Assembly: GCF_000004075.3 (NCBI RefSeq)
Contig: NC_026658.2
Span: 13,938,075 to 14,002,074, forward strand
Reading direction: 5' to 3'
DNA length: 64,000 nucleotides
Origin: Cucumis sativus
Lineage: Eukaryota; Streptophyta; Magnoliopsida; Cucurbitales; Cucurbitaceae
Position numbers and translations under genes: made by a program. The notes under the pieces are model-generated. The model was not told the origin of the DNA, ran no database searches, and saw only the letters and a program-made list of their open reading frames with translations. Of this stretch, positions 1 to 11,960 are shown piece by piece (within the stretch, counting starts at the first letter, position 1; each line of letters starts with the position of its first letter).

Positions 1-50
1 AAAAGTGTGAATAAATATTTATACAAAAGTGTGAATAAATATTTACAAAG
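1..50. repeat. 24-bp tandem duplication at window edge
   Basis: The motif AAAAGTGTGAATAAATATTT occurs twice in a row, starting at 1 and 25. The copies are nearly identical, and the array may continue beyond the left edge. Confidence 0.8.
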
Positions 51-1192
51 AAATGTTTTAACCTCACCTCAACAGCACATGCAGCTCTTGTTGGACCTGA
101 ACTGATCTGAACCTCGAAGCGCATCACGGAAGCAGCCCCCTCTTCCCCACACATTTCTTTCTCTTTGCCCATTTTTAGTTACTTGTTTTAATTTGACTAA
201 GTTTCTTTAGTAAGCTTGAGTTATTTTCCTTTTCCTCGTTGTTCTTCAGCAATTTGTGGTTAAAGAGTTTGTTTCTTTTACGATGTAGACTGTACGCATG
301 TGAGTGTAAGGACAAATAATAAAAGGATATCTTCCTTGACTAAAAATGATATACATGTGGCTTTTGCAATGTTTTCAACTGTTTACACAATAGAATCATT
401 GTTGAAATGGTTCCTTTAATTTATCTTTTCAGCTCTACTATACACACATTCTAGAATACACATGACAACCTTAAATCTTTATGCAAACAGATTTGCTCTA
501 TCAATTCGAAGAACATGAGAGAGGCTATCACTTTCAACATTGAGCACATTTAACAACACGTTCTTTAATATTGTTTGTTTTCTCTCCGATATTTTAACAA
601 TGAAAAACAGGTGAGATGATAAATAATATCCTCTAGCTATGGCTAACATGATTAACTTTAGGAATAGCTAACATAACAAAGGTTAAATGACCTTTAGCTA
701 TATCAAAAGTATTTAACTACAGGTATAGCTAAAGTTCATAGAAGTCAAGTAACAAAACTACAGATAACACAGAAAGCTTTGATAACCCAGTTCGGCGACC
801 TACATTTGAGGAGCTTCTTTGGTTCATATAAGAAATATTATTGAGATTCAAAAGTTTGTAATTTAACCCTAAAGTTAAGTTAACAAGTTATCACCACTAA
901 CGGTATAAACTCATGCTCCCCTCACAGTAAACTTGAATATCCTTGGAGACGAATTCAGGTTCCCCTTGAATTCATTGACTGCAATACAATTATCTCACCC
1001 TTCATTCATATTTCTTATCAATCGATACTCTATCAAATTCCTTCACATTCCTTCACGATCTTCAATAATCTGGCATAATGCAGAAGGTAAATTTTTCACC
1101 ATAAAATATATAAACTTTTGAACCACAGCTGTGAAGAATAAATTTTACGTTCCAAACTTCTGCTTTTTAAAGAGCCAAGGAAAAAGAACTTC

Positions 1193-1368
1193 TTTACCAT
1201 AAAATATTCATAAATATAAGAAATATCTTTTATCTTCTTATTTGAATGAGATATTTAAGTAAGATCTTTTAACTCCTCATTTACATAAAATATTCGTAAA
1301 TATAAGAAATATCTTTTATCTTCTTTTTTGAACGATATATTTAAGGAAGATCTTTCAACTCCTCATCC
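1193..1368. repeat. 86-bp tandem duplication
   Basis: Two adjacent copies of about 86 bp share ATAAAATATTC (1199 and 1285), TATAAGAAATATC and AACTCCTCAT. They differ by a few substitutions. No coding content is visible. Confidence 0.8.
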
Positions 1369-1384
1369 ATAAATGATCTTAAAA

Positions 1385-1500
1385 GTAAGGAAGATATTTT
1401 TTTTCTTTCTTTAAATAAAAATAAAACTAATTGTAAAGAGATATGGATGAGTCAATAGGTGCACTGAGACATCTCCACTAGAAGACACCTCCTTAGTATC
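1385..1500 (-). mobile_element. LINE 3' tail fragment, reversed
   Basis: The reverse complement reads GGAGGTGTCTTCTAGTGGAG then ATGTCTCAGTGCACCTATTG. This is the motif found at 4012, 7985 and 16390. A T-rich stretch precedes it on the plus strand, as expected for a reversed element with a poly(A) tail. Family assignment rests on the 16110-16460 copy, where the motif follows LINE coding sequence. Confidence 0.5.
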
Positions 1501-2219
1501 CTTATTATCACTAAGACATTGAAAAATGACGTTATATAGTTCAATTTTTGTACCAGTGATGAATGTTGTTTTAAAGTGATTATTTCAAACACAAATTAAA
1601 AGTGCCATTTTAACCCCTTTTTTTTCTTGGGAACTTATATATGTTGAAAATATCAAGAGAATTCAAAATCCCAATACAACACATAACTAAGTTTACTATA
1701 CTCATTGCTATTTTGTTTATTTGAGATATGCAATCTGAAGTTTTAATTTCTAATAGATATCAAAGACCTAAACAATTCAAATGCCTATTCAGTCAAAAGG
1801 AGAAATTTGATCCAATAATACATATAGTAAACTGTACAAAAAAAAAAAAAAAAAAGCATTATCTGATAAATAATGTTGATCTCACAATTTTTATCAAATA
1901 AATAAGCTCTAAGAATAATTGAATTAATGTAATATCATTTCAATTTATATGAAATAATTAGACATATATATTTAACAGATTTGAGTTTTGGGTATTGCAA
2001 GCCTACCATTTTAAAGGACTCTTAAGGAAAAGAATAGGGAAAAATAATTAAAAAAAAAGAGTTTAAATGGAAGAAAAGGTTGAGAATGATTAAGTCAAAG
2101 GATTATGAATGATTATTTATAATCTTTGTTTAAGAGAATGATTAAGTGATTATTTATAATCTTTGTTTGAGAGAATGATTTAAGTGAAAGTATTAGGGAG
2201 GATTATTGTAATTGTTGTT

Positions 2220-3130
2220 TGCGGGAAGGATTATGATAAAAAAAATTGTATTTCTTTTCATTTGTGTAATTTTTTTATTTATTTGTGTAATTTTTTTTAT
2301 TTGTATGTTAACTCCAAAATAATAAAAAATACATAATTATTTTTTTCCTAGAAATGAAATTATTTTTTTTTTTTTCACGAATCCAATACAAAATGAAAAA
2401 TGTACTAATATTTTTTACATTTCTAATGTACACTTAATATACTTTTAAATGTAAAGTTATTTTTTCCATTTGTACTATAGTTTTTTCTTTCTTTTTTAAC
2501 ATTAATTCAAGTACACAAAATAAAGTTTATTAATTTTTTTAATTGTGTAAAATATGTTTATGAAATTTATATTATAAATTCAATTCATACCGAAATTGTA
2601 TTATTTAATTTTTCATTTGTCTTCAATTTGTAGTTCAATTTGATTCGTAAATCCAATACATTAAAAATATGCTTTTTTTTTTTTAATTTATGGAAAATAT
2701 TTGTTTTTTTCTACCGCAATCCCATATGAGAAAGACGTTTTATTTCAAAGTATAAGAAATGTTTATGGAATGTATTTCGTAAACCAAATACAACAAAAAT
2801 TGTATTACTTTTTTTTTGCGTTTGTCTAAACTTATTTATTTTGTTCATATTGTTTTCCAAAACGACAAAAATTGTATTAAAATAATGTTTATACTTTATT
2901 TCTCCTGTAACCCCTATACACACAACAAATATGCATTAATTTTTAAAATGATTTTGTATTAAAAAAAATCAAATTGTACACACAATACACAATACAAACA
3001 AATTGGTTTATTATTTTTTTATTTATGTAAAATATGTTTCTTCAAATTGTACCGTAATTAGAATACAAAAAGAAATTTGTATTTTAAGTTTTTATCATCA
3101 ATACTTACAATAAAAAATTGTATTTTGTTG
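2220..3130. repeat. Degenerate AT-rich repeat tract
   Basis: The tract is extremely AT-rich and recycles short motifs such as AATCCAATACA, AAAAATTGTATTA, TGTGTAATTTTTTT and ACAATACACAATACAAAC at irregular spacing. It looks like decayed repeat sequence. I could not define a unit or element ends. Confidence 0.4.
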
Positions 3131-4011
3131 TTTTTATTTTTCTTTCATTTATTAATTTTTTTCTTCATGAAAACTATAAACAACATACTATAAAACGTGA
3201 CTAATTCATTTGACACAAACAGAATAAAGAAGAAGGGAGGGTAATTAATTTGTTTGAAAAAAAGAAAAAATAGAATGAATAATTTGGAGAGAAGAATAAA
3301 TAAACGAGGAAAGAGAAGAAGGAAAAGAAAGAGAATGATTATATTGGAAAGTGGAATAATTATATTGAAAAATGAAAAATTTAAGCGGAAAAAAGTGGAT
3401 AATAAACGAGGAAAGAGAAGAAATAAGAGAGATTAATGGTAGTATTTTTCCTCTTCTTAATCCTAATCGGCGAAACAAGGTTACTTTCCTTTCTTTTCCT
3501 TCCCGAAGCCGACCCTTAAGTTTTATTCTTTTTTTTTTTTGTATGAAAGTTGAGATCCTCCAAAAGAATGGTGCAGGAGTTACATCATGATCGAGTCACA
3601 ATCAAACTAAACCATGTGGAAAATGGAGACAATAGTAGACAGGACTAATTTGTCGAAAGCCTGTGATGGGATAACTCATAAATAATTTGCCAAATAGAAT
3701 ATACTTAAGAAAATAAAATTAAAAAAAACACTTATTTGAAAGGCTTCCATTGAAACTCTCTTTAATTTGTACACATTCATTCTTCTTCTCTTTAATAGGA
3801 TTGTGTCATGGGCACATCTAAAATACATAACTCACGCCACAATTAAACCTAACACACTTAAAATCCTACCTAAATTTAACTCTAATGTATTAACCTACTA
3901 CATTTAACTTCTATCCTTTAATTTGTTGTTTGCCAACTCTCATATAAATCAATTCACGTATAACTAGGTATAACTTATCTTTTCTCTCATTTATGTATCT
4001 TTTAGATTTGG

Positions 4012-4110
4012 TCCGTGACGAGGGCGTTAAGGGTGTGTCAACCTAGTTGAGATATCCGAGTGTGCTCGTTGATCTTTCAACCTCTAGTTCGATCTCCTTT
4101 CAAAAAAGAA
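4012..4110 (+). mobile_element. LINE 3' tail fragment
   Basis: It carries GGTGTGTCAACCTAGTTGAG followed by ATATCCGAGTGTGCTCGTTG, the dispersed tail motif. It ends in an A-rich run (AAAAAAGAAAATAAATC). No coding part remains attached. Confidence 0.5.
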
Positions 4111-4244
4111 AATAAATCAATTCACTTATAACTTATCTAATTAAAACATGTTTAATTTTCAACATAAACCTCTCATGCTTTCCTAACCAAACAAATATTG
4201 TGCTAGCTATTTTGGCTGCGATGAGCATTAAATAAAAAAGTCAA

Positions 4245-4355
4245 AATGAGTTTGGCTCAACGATAATTGATATGATCTTTCATTTTAAAGGTGGAAGGTT
4301 TGAATCCCTCAACCTCAAATGTTGTGTCGTATACAAACAAAACTAAGAGAAAAAA
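4245..4355 (+). mobile_element. tRNA-derived SINE-like element
   Basis: It contains an A-box-like TTGGCTCAACGAT (about 4252-4264) and a B box GGTTTGAATCC (4297-4307), the split RNA polymerase III promoter of a tRNA head. It is followed by CTCAACCTCAAATGTTG and an A-rich end. It is not a tRNA gene, because the flanks cannot pair as an acceptor stem and no anticodon arm is evident. Confidence 0.55.
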
Positions 4356-4559
4356 CAGACTCCATCTCGTCATCTCTATTCATCTCTATCATTAACCCAT
4401 CATAGTTAAAAAGACCAGACTTCAGAGAGAGATATGCATCAAACACAATCTACCAATGTTACAATCTTCAAGTAGCTAGCTAGTCAGACTCAACAACTAA
4501 CTAGGGTTCAAAACATTATTATTTGTCATTGATTTATTAAAAGTTAAATCAATATAACA

Positions 4560-4990
4560 ATATATTAGCATACTATTGATCTCTGCAAAGAGAGCTTGGA
4601 AAATATCAATCACACATTCATATCTTGCACTACGGCTCAAAAGCTTTGGGAAAAAGTTGAAAATATGATTAAGTAGATTTGTTTCATTAAACAAAAAGAA
4701 AAAAAAAAAAAAAACATAAAAGGCACCATTGTTGTGGTTATTTGATCTATTAGACTTGAGGGGAATAATAGAATTTTTAAGAACCATGAAAACCCCTCTG
4801 CTGAGATTTGGGAAGACATTCAAGTACTCACTCGATACTGGGCTAGCATATCTCTTTCTTTTTGTCAACTGTAGTGTTAGTTCTATTGCTTTAAATCTTC
4901 AAGCTTTTGTTTAAGTTACAACATGTGTGATACTTGTTTGAGTTTAACTTTATCCCTCTTGTTCTTATTCCCTGCTTCCTGTACTATATT
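4560..4990 (+). mobile_element. LINE (non-LTR) fragment, C-terminal end of the ORF2-like frame
   Basis: One plus-strand frame near 4750-4870 reads NNRIFKNHENPSAEIWEDI and then VLTRYWASISLSFCQL. This resembles the extreme C-terminus of plant LINE polyproteins, where a conserved RN-RIF motif follows the reverse transcriptase and zinc-finger parts. The fragment at 16110 carries the same NNRIFK...IWEDI...L.RYW pattern. It is 5' truncated and interrupted by a poly(A) run near 4700, so it is a dead remnant. Confidence 0.6.
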
Positions 4991-5262
4991 TCTTAGCTAT
5001 ACTACTCAACCTTATCTTTTCCAAAACAAAAGCAATATATTAATACTAATTTTACTTTGTATATATTTTTTATAAAATCAAACATATAGATACTTATAAC
5101 TTTCACGAAACATTATTTGCAATCCAATCTAGCACTATATTAGGCATGGAATTTTCTTAAAAATTGAAAAAATATATGGAGCATGTTTATTTTTTAATAG
5201 CCATATTGAGGAGATATTTCATTTAATTTACACATCCATGTACTTGGTGTTAATATGTGGTC

Positions 5263-5270
5263 TATAAATA
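5263..5270 (+). promoter_or_regulatory. TATA box of LOX1
   Basis: TATAAATA lies 83 bp upstream of the chosen ATG at 5353. That predicts transcription starting near 5295 and a leader of about 60 nt. This excludes the upstream in-frame ATG at 5257, which lies before the TATA box. Confidence 0.55.
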
Positions 5271-5352
5271 TCAAACACCATGGTTACTACTTGTTCATCC
5301 CAATTCTCTCATCTTCCCAAGTGTGCCTCAAAAATTAAAAAAAAATATATAT

Positions 5353-8300
5353 ATGCTAAACTCTTCAATACATTATAGGTCAAACCAAGCTTCGTTTGCG
5401 TATCAAAAGTCATTTATTCATAGAAATGTTGAACCTGTATTAGTCCATCTACATCAAGGGTTAAAACCAAATCCTTCTCATATTGGTTTCACCAATAATC
5501 TCAGTGTTGTTAAAGAGTCATCCTTTGCTATGACTTCCATCAACAGGCCAATTTCAATCAAAGTCGTGGTTACAATCAAACAGTGCATCAATGATTTGTT
5601 TCCACATTTTGGGTTCAAACCAAGGCTCGACCATATCACTAATTGGTGGCCAAGTCAAGCTCTTGGTTTGGAGTTTATTAGCAATGAGATGGATCCAAGT
5701 ATGTTAATTTACTTAGCTTTATATATCAATGTTTTTATATTTAAGACATAGATAATTTAGACTTCATATATATATAATGTATTGATCAGCAACAGGATTG
5801 GAGAAGGGAACAACAAAAGCTTATGCAGAGAGAGTGAAGAGAAAGGATAACGAGGTAATTGTGTATGAGACAAAGGTGGTAATTCCAGCAGATTTTGGTG
5901 CAATTGGAGGAGTTTTGGTTGAGAATGAACACAACAAAGAGATGTTTCTTATGGACATTGTGATTCATGGAATTCCAACACAATATCATCTTCATTTCCC
6001 ATGCAATTCTTGGATTCAGAGCAAAGATAGAAGAATCTTCTTCACCACTAAGGTCATTTAATTTCTATAATACATTATTATTATTCTTTTATCTCTTTCC
6101 CATTTATCCTCGCTGTAATCTTAACCCAACTAATTATCTATATTTGAAATAACATGAGCATGTTGTTTAAATTTGTTTACATTATATCTTTAACCACCTA
6201 AAAGATCTCCAGTAAACAAAATAAAAGAAAAAAAATTATGTAAGTTCTGATTTTTCCCTTTGAGGAAGTTTTGATTTTTTTTCTGCATTTTTTTAATAAT
6301 AATAGATGGGAAATAAATGATAAAAGCTCACTATTCTTTCATCTTTTTGGGTTACGTTCTTCAATTATACTGAGTTATTTGTTGTTTGAAGCGGGAACAT
6401 TACAATTAGTATTTGTAGAAAATATAAAAAACTAATCACTAATATTGCACTTAACTTCTAATAAGCCATTAGATCACATCCCTTTAATTTAGTTATTTTG
6501 ATTTGTTTTTTAACAGTTCACAAGAGGGAAATAATTGGTCGGTAAGAAGCACTCAGATATCTAAAATCTAACTAGAGGGTTCACTTATTTTTACCAACCA
6601 ATTATTAATGGCCCAAGTGATCAAGAAGGTAATTCGTGGCCACAAGAAAATAATTACAAATACTGAATACAATTACGTACTGAGCAGAAGACAATTATTG
6701 ATGACCCACAAGAAATAGTACAAGGTGTTGAATACACAATGGTTAATTCATTGCACAATATAGCAAAGCTCACACCCTGCAAAATTTGGCTCTCACATTT
6801 TTTTCCTATTCATGTTGTACACTTTTGTCCAATGTGGTTTTGAATAATTAGGTACTAATTCTAAAAACCAAACTCTATACTTAAATGTTTTTTCTAAAAA
6901 TCACTACTCCAATCCTAACTTTTAAACAAGAAAAAACTTGAAGCAATTATATACGTGCTTAACGATACGATTTGGTAATGTGATGGATGTTCAGTCATAT
7001 TTGCCGTCAAATACACCAGATGGACTAAAGAGATATAGAAGAGAAGAGCTTAGAAATTTGCAAGGCAATGGATATAAGAAACATGAGAGCCACCATAGGA
7101 TATACGATTATGACGTGTACAATGATCTCGGTGATCCTGACAAAGGTGTTCACCATTCAAGACCCATTCTTGGTGGTAAAAAATTTCCTTATCCTCGACG
7201 TTGTATGACGGGTCGTCCTCGAACCTCATCAGGTTTTCTTGCATAGTTTTCTTCTTCATATTATTTCTATTTTTCGAACCTTTTCTTTTTTGTGAATTGG
7301 GAAAGTAATAATTATTAATGTTAACTGTAGATTCATTATCAGAAGTCAGAAGTATGGAGTTTTATGTGCCACGAGATGAAGCGTTCTCCATATCAAAACA
7401 GGGAAATACATTGATGAAGGCATTTAATTCCATGTTACATGGCTTCTTATTACCAGCTTTAGAGGACAACTTCAATAAACATTATTCCACTCTCTTTGAA
7501 ACAAAACATGATCGTTCTCCTTGTCCTAAACTTGTTCAAATCCTTACTGATAAGGCCATGGATATCTTACTCTTGCATTCTTCGCAGACATCCTATGGTA
7601 AACATAACAACTTTATAATAATATATTTTGTCTTGTTTTATTTTATTTATTATATTGAGATGGAGTTTAATTTAATTTCTTCATTATTTTTCAGGGGACA
7701 AATTCTTTTGGTTTAGAGATGAGGAATTTGCTAGACAGACCCTTGCAGGTCTCAATCCGTATAGCATAAGACTTGTCACGGTACGACATGCAAGCTTGAA
7801 TCATTTTACTTCCATAGTAAATAAAAATAAAAATTATCCAAGAAAGATACTTGGGTGGTTTCTTTTGTTTCTGTGGATGATAAAAGTAGGATATATAAAG
7901 ATTAGTGCATCTTTGAGACGCACCTATAAAGTACTTTTTGATCTATGAATCATCTCTTTTGTAATCTCTTTTCTTGTCTATGAATCATCAGCACTTTAGG
8001 CCTTGGGGTGTGGTGAGGGTGTAAGGTGTAAGGTGATGTCAACCTAAGTTGAAATGTACGTCTTGATGCACTTTCGGATCTCTCTTACTTGCTGTGAATA
8101 TTTTTTAAAAGAAAAAAAAAGAAAAAAAAAAGACATACCCAAGTATTGCTCAAGAATCATTATTGTATCTACCTGTGCAACACAAACTGCACATTAAAAG
8201 AGTTGTGAAGGTTTTTCTCAAAAAGAAGAGTTGCACAAGTTGTATCTTAAGTTTTCTTTCTTAAATTTTACAGTAACACACTTGTACCTCACAACATTTA

Positions 8301-10733
8301 TAAGATATATACCAACAAATGATTAATATTCTTTATCGATTGATTTTGAGATGAAACTTTATAGTTTAATATTCAACAAAAATAAAAGTAAATATTATTA
8401 GTGAACCTAAAGAAACACTATCGATAATTGATATAACTTTGGAGTATAAATGAAAAGACTAATTATGCTAAAACAAAAATTTATCCAGGAATGGCCATTG
8501 AAGAGTAAGCTTGACCCTTCTATTTATGGTTCCCCTGAATCCGCAATCACTGATGAAATAGTTGAGCAACAAATAAAAGGAGTCATGAGTCTTGATGAGG
8601 TAATATATATTATATCAATATTAATATATATGGTTTCACTTAGATTATATTAATGATATAATTGTAGCAATTAATATTTGAATATGTATCATTTGTTTGT
8701 GAGAATGCAGGCATTGAAACAAAAGAAGTTATTTATATTAGATTATCATGATGTGTTCATACCATATGTAGCAAAGGTAAGAAAGCTGAAAGGGAGAACA
8801 TTGTACGGTTCAAGAACATTATTTTTCTTAAACCCAGATAGCACTTTAAGGCCACTAGCTATTGAGCTGAGCAGACCACCCATTGATAACGAACCACAAT
8901 GGAAAGATGTTTTCACACCATGTTGGGATGCCTATGGCCTTTGGCTTTGGAGGATCGCCAAAGCTCATGTTCTCGCTCATGACTCTGGTCATCACCAACT
9001 TATTACTCATTGGTCTGTATTAATTGATATGTTATTAAATTTTACTTGTACCAATTCAGCTGAAGTTTTTGGTTTTAATTGGTGATTTAAGAGTATATTT
9101 GTTGCAGGCTGAGAACTCATTGCTGCGTGGAACCTTATGTGATTGCTACACACAGACAACTAAGTGCAATGCATCCTATGTATAGACTATTGCATCCGCA
9201 CCTTCGGTATACCATGGCGATCAATGCAGCGGCTAGGGAAGCCCTTATCAGTGTAGAAGGGCTTATTGAGAATATCTTCTCAACAGGAAAATATTCTATG
9301 GAAATTAGTTCCTTGGTCTATGACAAACAATGGCAATTCAACTTAGAAGCTTTACCTGCTGACTTAATTCACAGGTAATTTTATCTTTAAGACTGAAAAA
9401 ACTAATGCAAAGTAACCTAACTCGATAAATATATTTTCATGCCTTAATCTCATACAAATATCAATTAAAACAAGGATAATTGTTTTAAGATATTCAAGAA
9501 GACTTAAAATACTAATGCATTTTTTATTTTCACTCTACTAAATTTTTATTTGTTTTTTTATTCTCTTTACCAATGTTTTCAAAGAGCAGAAATAATATTT
9601 TAAGAACTAAATTAACCATATTTAGTAGAGTGCATTTTTTTAAAAGAATATATAAGTTAATAGATGCATTCGAACATCTTTGCCAGGTAGACATAGCACC
9701 ATCCTTATTTTTGTTTCATTAATATCAAAAAATAAGGACATGAACCAAGGAATGTCCAAAGAAAAGGACTAGAGAGTATAGCCCAACAAACCCAAATAAT
9801 AGTTATTACAAAAGCATGAATGATTAATGCAATAGAACCTAGCCTACAAAAGTTTAATACAATAGAACTCGCCTATAAAATTAGCTCTACTACTCTAGAG
9901 GCCCGTGAGTACAAATTACCAATCGTTAACAAATGATCATATATGTTCTGTGCTTGTTCTTTAAAAGGGGATTAGCTGTTGAAGATCCAAATGCAGCTCA
10001 TGGTCTAAAGTTGAGTATTGAAGACTACCCTTTTGCCAATGATGGGCTAATTCTTTGGGATGCCATCAAAGAATGGGTTACAGAATATGTAGATCATTAC
10101 TATCCCAACCCAAATGTTGTGAATTCAGATGATGAACTTCAAGCATGGTGGACAGAAATTCGAACTGTAGGCCATGCAGATAAAAAGGATGAACCATGGT
10201 GGCCAATTCTCAACACTCCTAAAGACCTCATTGACATTGTCACAACCATCATCTGGGTCACTTCTGGGCACCATGCTGCCGTTAACTTCGGACAATATTC
10301 TTTCGCAGCTAGTTATTATCCGGCTCGACCTAGTCTTACACGGCTCAACATCCCTACAGAACAACCTAACTCACAGCTTTGGGATTGCTTTCTTGAAAAT
10401 CCAGAAAACGTGTTTTTAGAAACTTTTCCTACGCATTTTCAAGCGACGTTACTTTTGTCGATTTTGAAGATATTGTCATGTCATTCTCCAGATGAGGAGT
10501 ATTTAGGAGGGGATATGGAAGCAGCATGGGAAGATGAGGATGTTATAAAGGAAGCATTTTATAAGTTTAGAGCAAAACTGCAAAATTTGGAAGTGATTAT
10601 TGATGAAAGAAATGCTAATCCTAATTTGAGAAATAGACATGGAGCAGCTGGAATTGGGCCTTATCAACTTTTGAAGCCATTTTCAGAGCCTGGTGTTACA
10701 GCTAGAGGGGTTCCTAATAGTGTTTCCATTTGA
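5353..10733 (+). CDS. 13-lipoxygenase, plastid type 2, copy 1 (LOX1, 9 exons, 881 aa)
   Basis: A non-heme iron dioxygenase expected to add O2 to linoleic or linolenic acid in the plastid. Exons read by GT-AG sites and paralogue alignment: 5353-5698, 5790-6052, 6995-7232, 7331-7597, 7695-7780, 8489-8599, 8711-9012, 9108-9374, 9968-10733. The frame stays open throughout. The order is an N-terminal leader with no clear transit peptide signature, a diverged PLAT/LH2 domain, then the catalytic domain. Iron ligands by homology with soybean LOX-1 are His537 (in HQLITHW), His542, His729 and Asn733 (in [10 protein letters not shown]) and C-terminal Ile881. LRTHCCVEP and [15 protein letters not shown] resemble Arabidopsis LOX2. 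Exon 4 is 57 bp shorter than in LOX2 and lacks the [11 protein letters not shown] segment, so activity may be altered. Distinct exon divergence from LOX2 suggests an older duplicate. Confidence 0.88.
7900..8133 (+). mobile_element. LINE 3' tail in LOX1 intron 5
   Basis: The intron contains GATGTCAACCTAAGTTGAAA followed by TGTACGTCTTGATGCACTTT, the dispersed LINE tail motif. An A-rich tail (AAAAGAAAAAAAAAGAAAAA) closes it. A short GGTGTAAG duplication sits just before the motif. The insertion lies wholly inside the intron (7781-8488). Confidence 0.5.
9662..9715 (-). mobile_element. LINE 3' tail fragment in LOX1 intron 8, reversed
   Basis: The reverse complement reads GGTGCTATGTCTACCTGGCA then AAGATGTTCGAATGCATC, matching the tail family in diverged form. 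Intron 8 is 593 bp in LOX1 against 96 bp in LOX2, so insertion explains part of the size difference. Confidence 0.4.
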
Positions 10734-11489
10734 ATATTTTCTTACAAAATCGAATAGTAAAAAGTCATGTAAATAAAAGTTAATATTAGTTGAGAAGAAA
10801 ACAATATTGTGTATATGAATGATTTGAAATGATATTATATCTACCATTCTGTCTTGTTTTACCGTACATACAGTAATTCATTCACACAATCAAGCTTTTT
10901 TTAAAAGTCACTGCCATATTCAAAGATAATAATTGCTTGTAAGAAATAATATACATTTCATAAAATATTGATTACTAAAAATTACTTTTGAAAGAAAACA
11001 ATAACATATCTTGTTTTATGTGTATGGAAATTACAACTATAAGTTATAAATAATAGCTGATTTGACTTAAAGGTTTCCTAAGATCTATTCAATATTTGAA
11101 GTTTCACAATTTTCAATTATTGCATCTTTACAAGTAATTGATTTCATCTTCCTTGGAATTATTATCTGATCGTGTTGTGAAAATAAAAAATAAGTTAATG
11201 ATTTAAAAGAATGTGACACAAAAAGAGAAAATTAATTAGATAAACTAAAGTGTAGAGACGTGTTCTAACTAATTGGATTAATTTTCATAAATATAATTAA
11301 ACATAAAAAATATTTATGGTTCTCGCAACAAAATAAAAAAGTCCATGAAACATGTAATTTTTTTCCATAAATTTTAGATCTATCCTTAATATTGTGGACA
11401 ATTCGCCACTTATCTTCCTTCTTCTTTGTTGTGATTTATATATATTCTCTTCGGCTCTTTTTTCAAATTTTCTTTCTTCCATTTTTATT

Positions 11490-11580
11490 CTCTTTTTTTC
11501 GAGAAGGGTATGATGGGTCAATTGGGTGCGTCCAGACATTTCAACTAAGTGGACACCCCATAGCACCTCTTTTCTCCTTT
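11490..11580 (-). mobile_element. LINE 3' tail fragment, reversed
   Basis: The reverse complement reads GGTGTCCACTTAGTTGAAAT then GTCTGGACGCACCC, a good match to the tail motif. A T-rich stretch on its plus-strand left side fits a reversed poly(A). Confidence 0.5.
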
Positions 11581-11635
11581 TTCTTTCTTTATTTTTTCAT
11601 CTTCTATTTTTTTCTTACAACTCTTCTAGAATATT

Positions 11636-11960
11636 AAGATCGTTTAAATATCACTTTGATATAATTTAAATAATCGTTTAACCTGGTCAACACGATCATC
11701 TATATTTGAATCCATTTTTTCATCGTTTAAAAAAAATTACACGATCGTGTGGATATGATTTAAACAATCATTTATCTAGTCAACACAACCATTTACACCT
11801 TAAGCCATTTTTCTATCGTTTAAAAAAACTACACGGTCATGTGGATGTGTTTTAATGATCACTTACCTAATCAACACGATTATTGTTTAGATTTGTACCA
11901 TTTTTTCCATCATTAAAAAGAACTATACGATCGTGTTGATACTACCTACATGATCGAATA
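11636..11960. repeat. Tandem array of about 92 bp, roughly 3.5 copies
   Basis: Units restart near 11632, 11722, 11813 and 11907, each with (C/T)ATCGTTTAAAAAAA followed by ACTACACGATCGTGT and then CTAGTCAACACGATCAT. Copies are clearly diverged, so the array is not recent. Confidence 0.7.

Larger units (their letters stand above)
1..5262. other. Gene-free, repeat-rich region upstream of LOX1
   Basis: I see no convincing coding gene here. Short open frames exist but are low-complexity or match repeats. The region holds a short tandem duplication, an 86-bp tandem duplication, a reversed LINE tail, AT-rich degenerate sequence, a plus-strand LINE tail, a SINE and a LINE coding remnant, each listed separately. 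The last 300 bases before the TATA box are ordinary AT-rich sequence. Confidence 0.6.

Noticed and set aside
933-1121. 62-codon frame near the left end
   Set aside because: No homology recognised, no splice context, ordinary AT-rich composition.
3245-3590. Overlapping small frames rich in Lys/Arg and Phe/Ser
   Set aside because: Purine-rich low-complexity DNA read on both strands, with no domain or signal.
4245-4355. Possible tRNA gene
   Set aside because: A and B boxes are present, but no acceptor or anticodon stem can be drawn. A SINE fits better.
5257-5352. Upstream in-frame ATG of LOX1
   Set aside because: It precedes the TATA box at 5263 and adds residues unlike any lipoxygenase leader.
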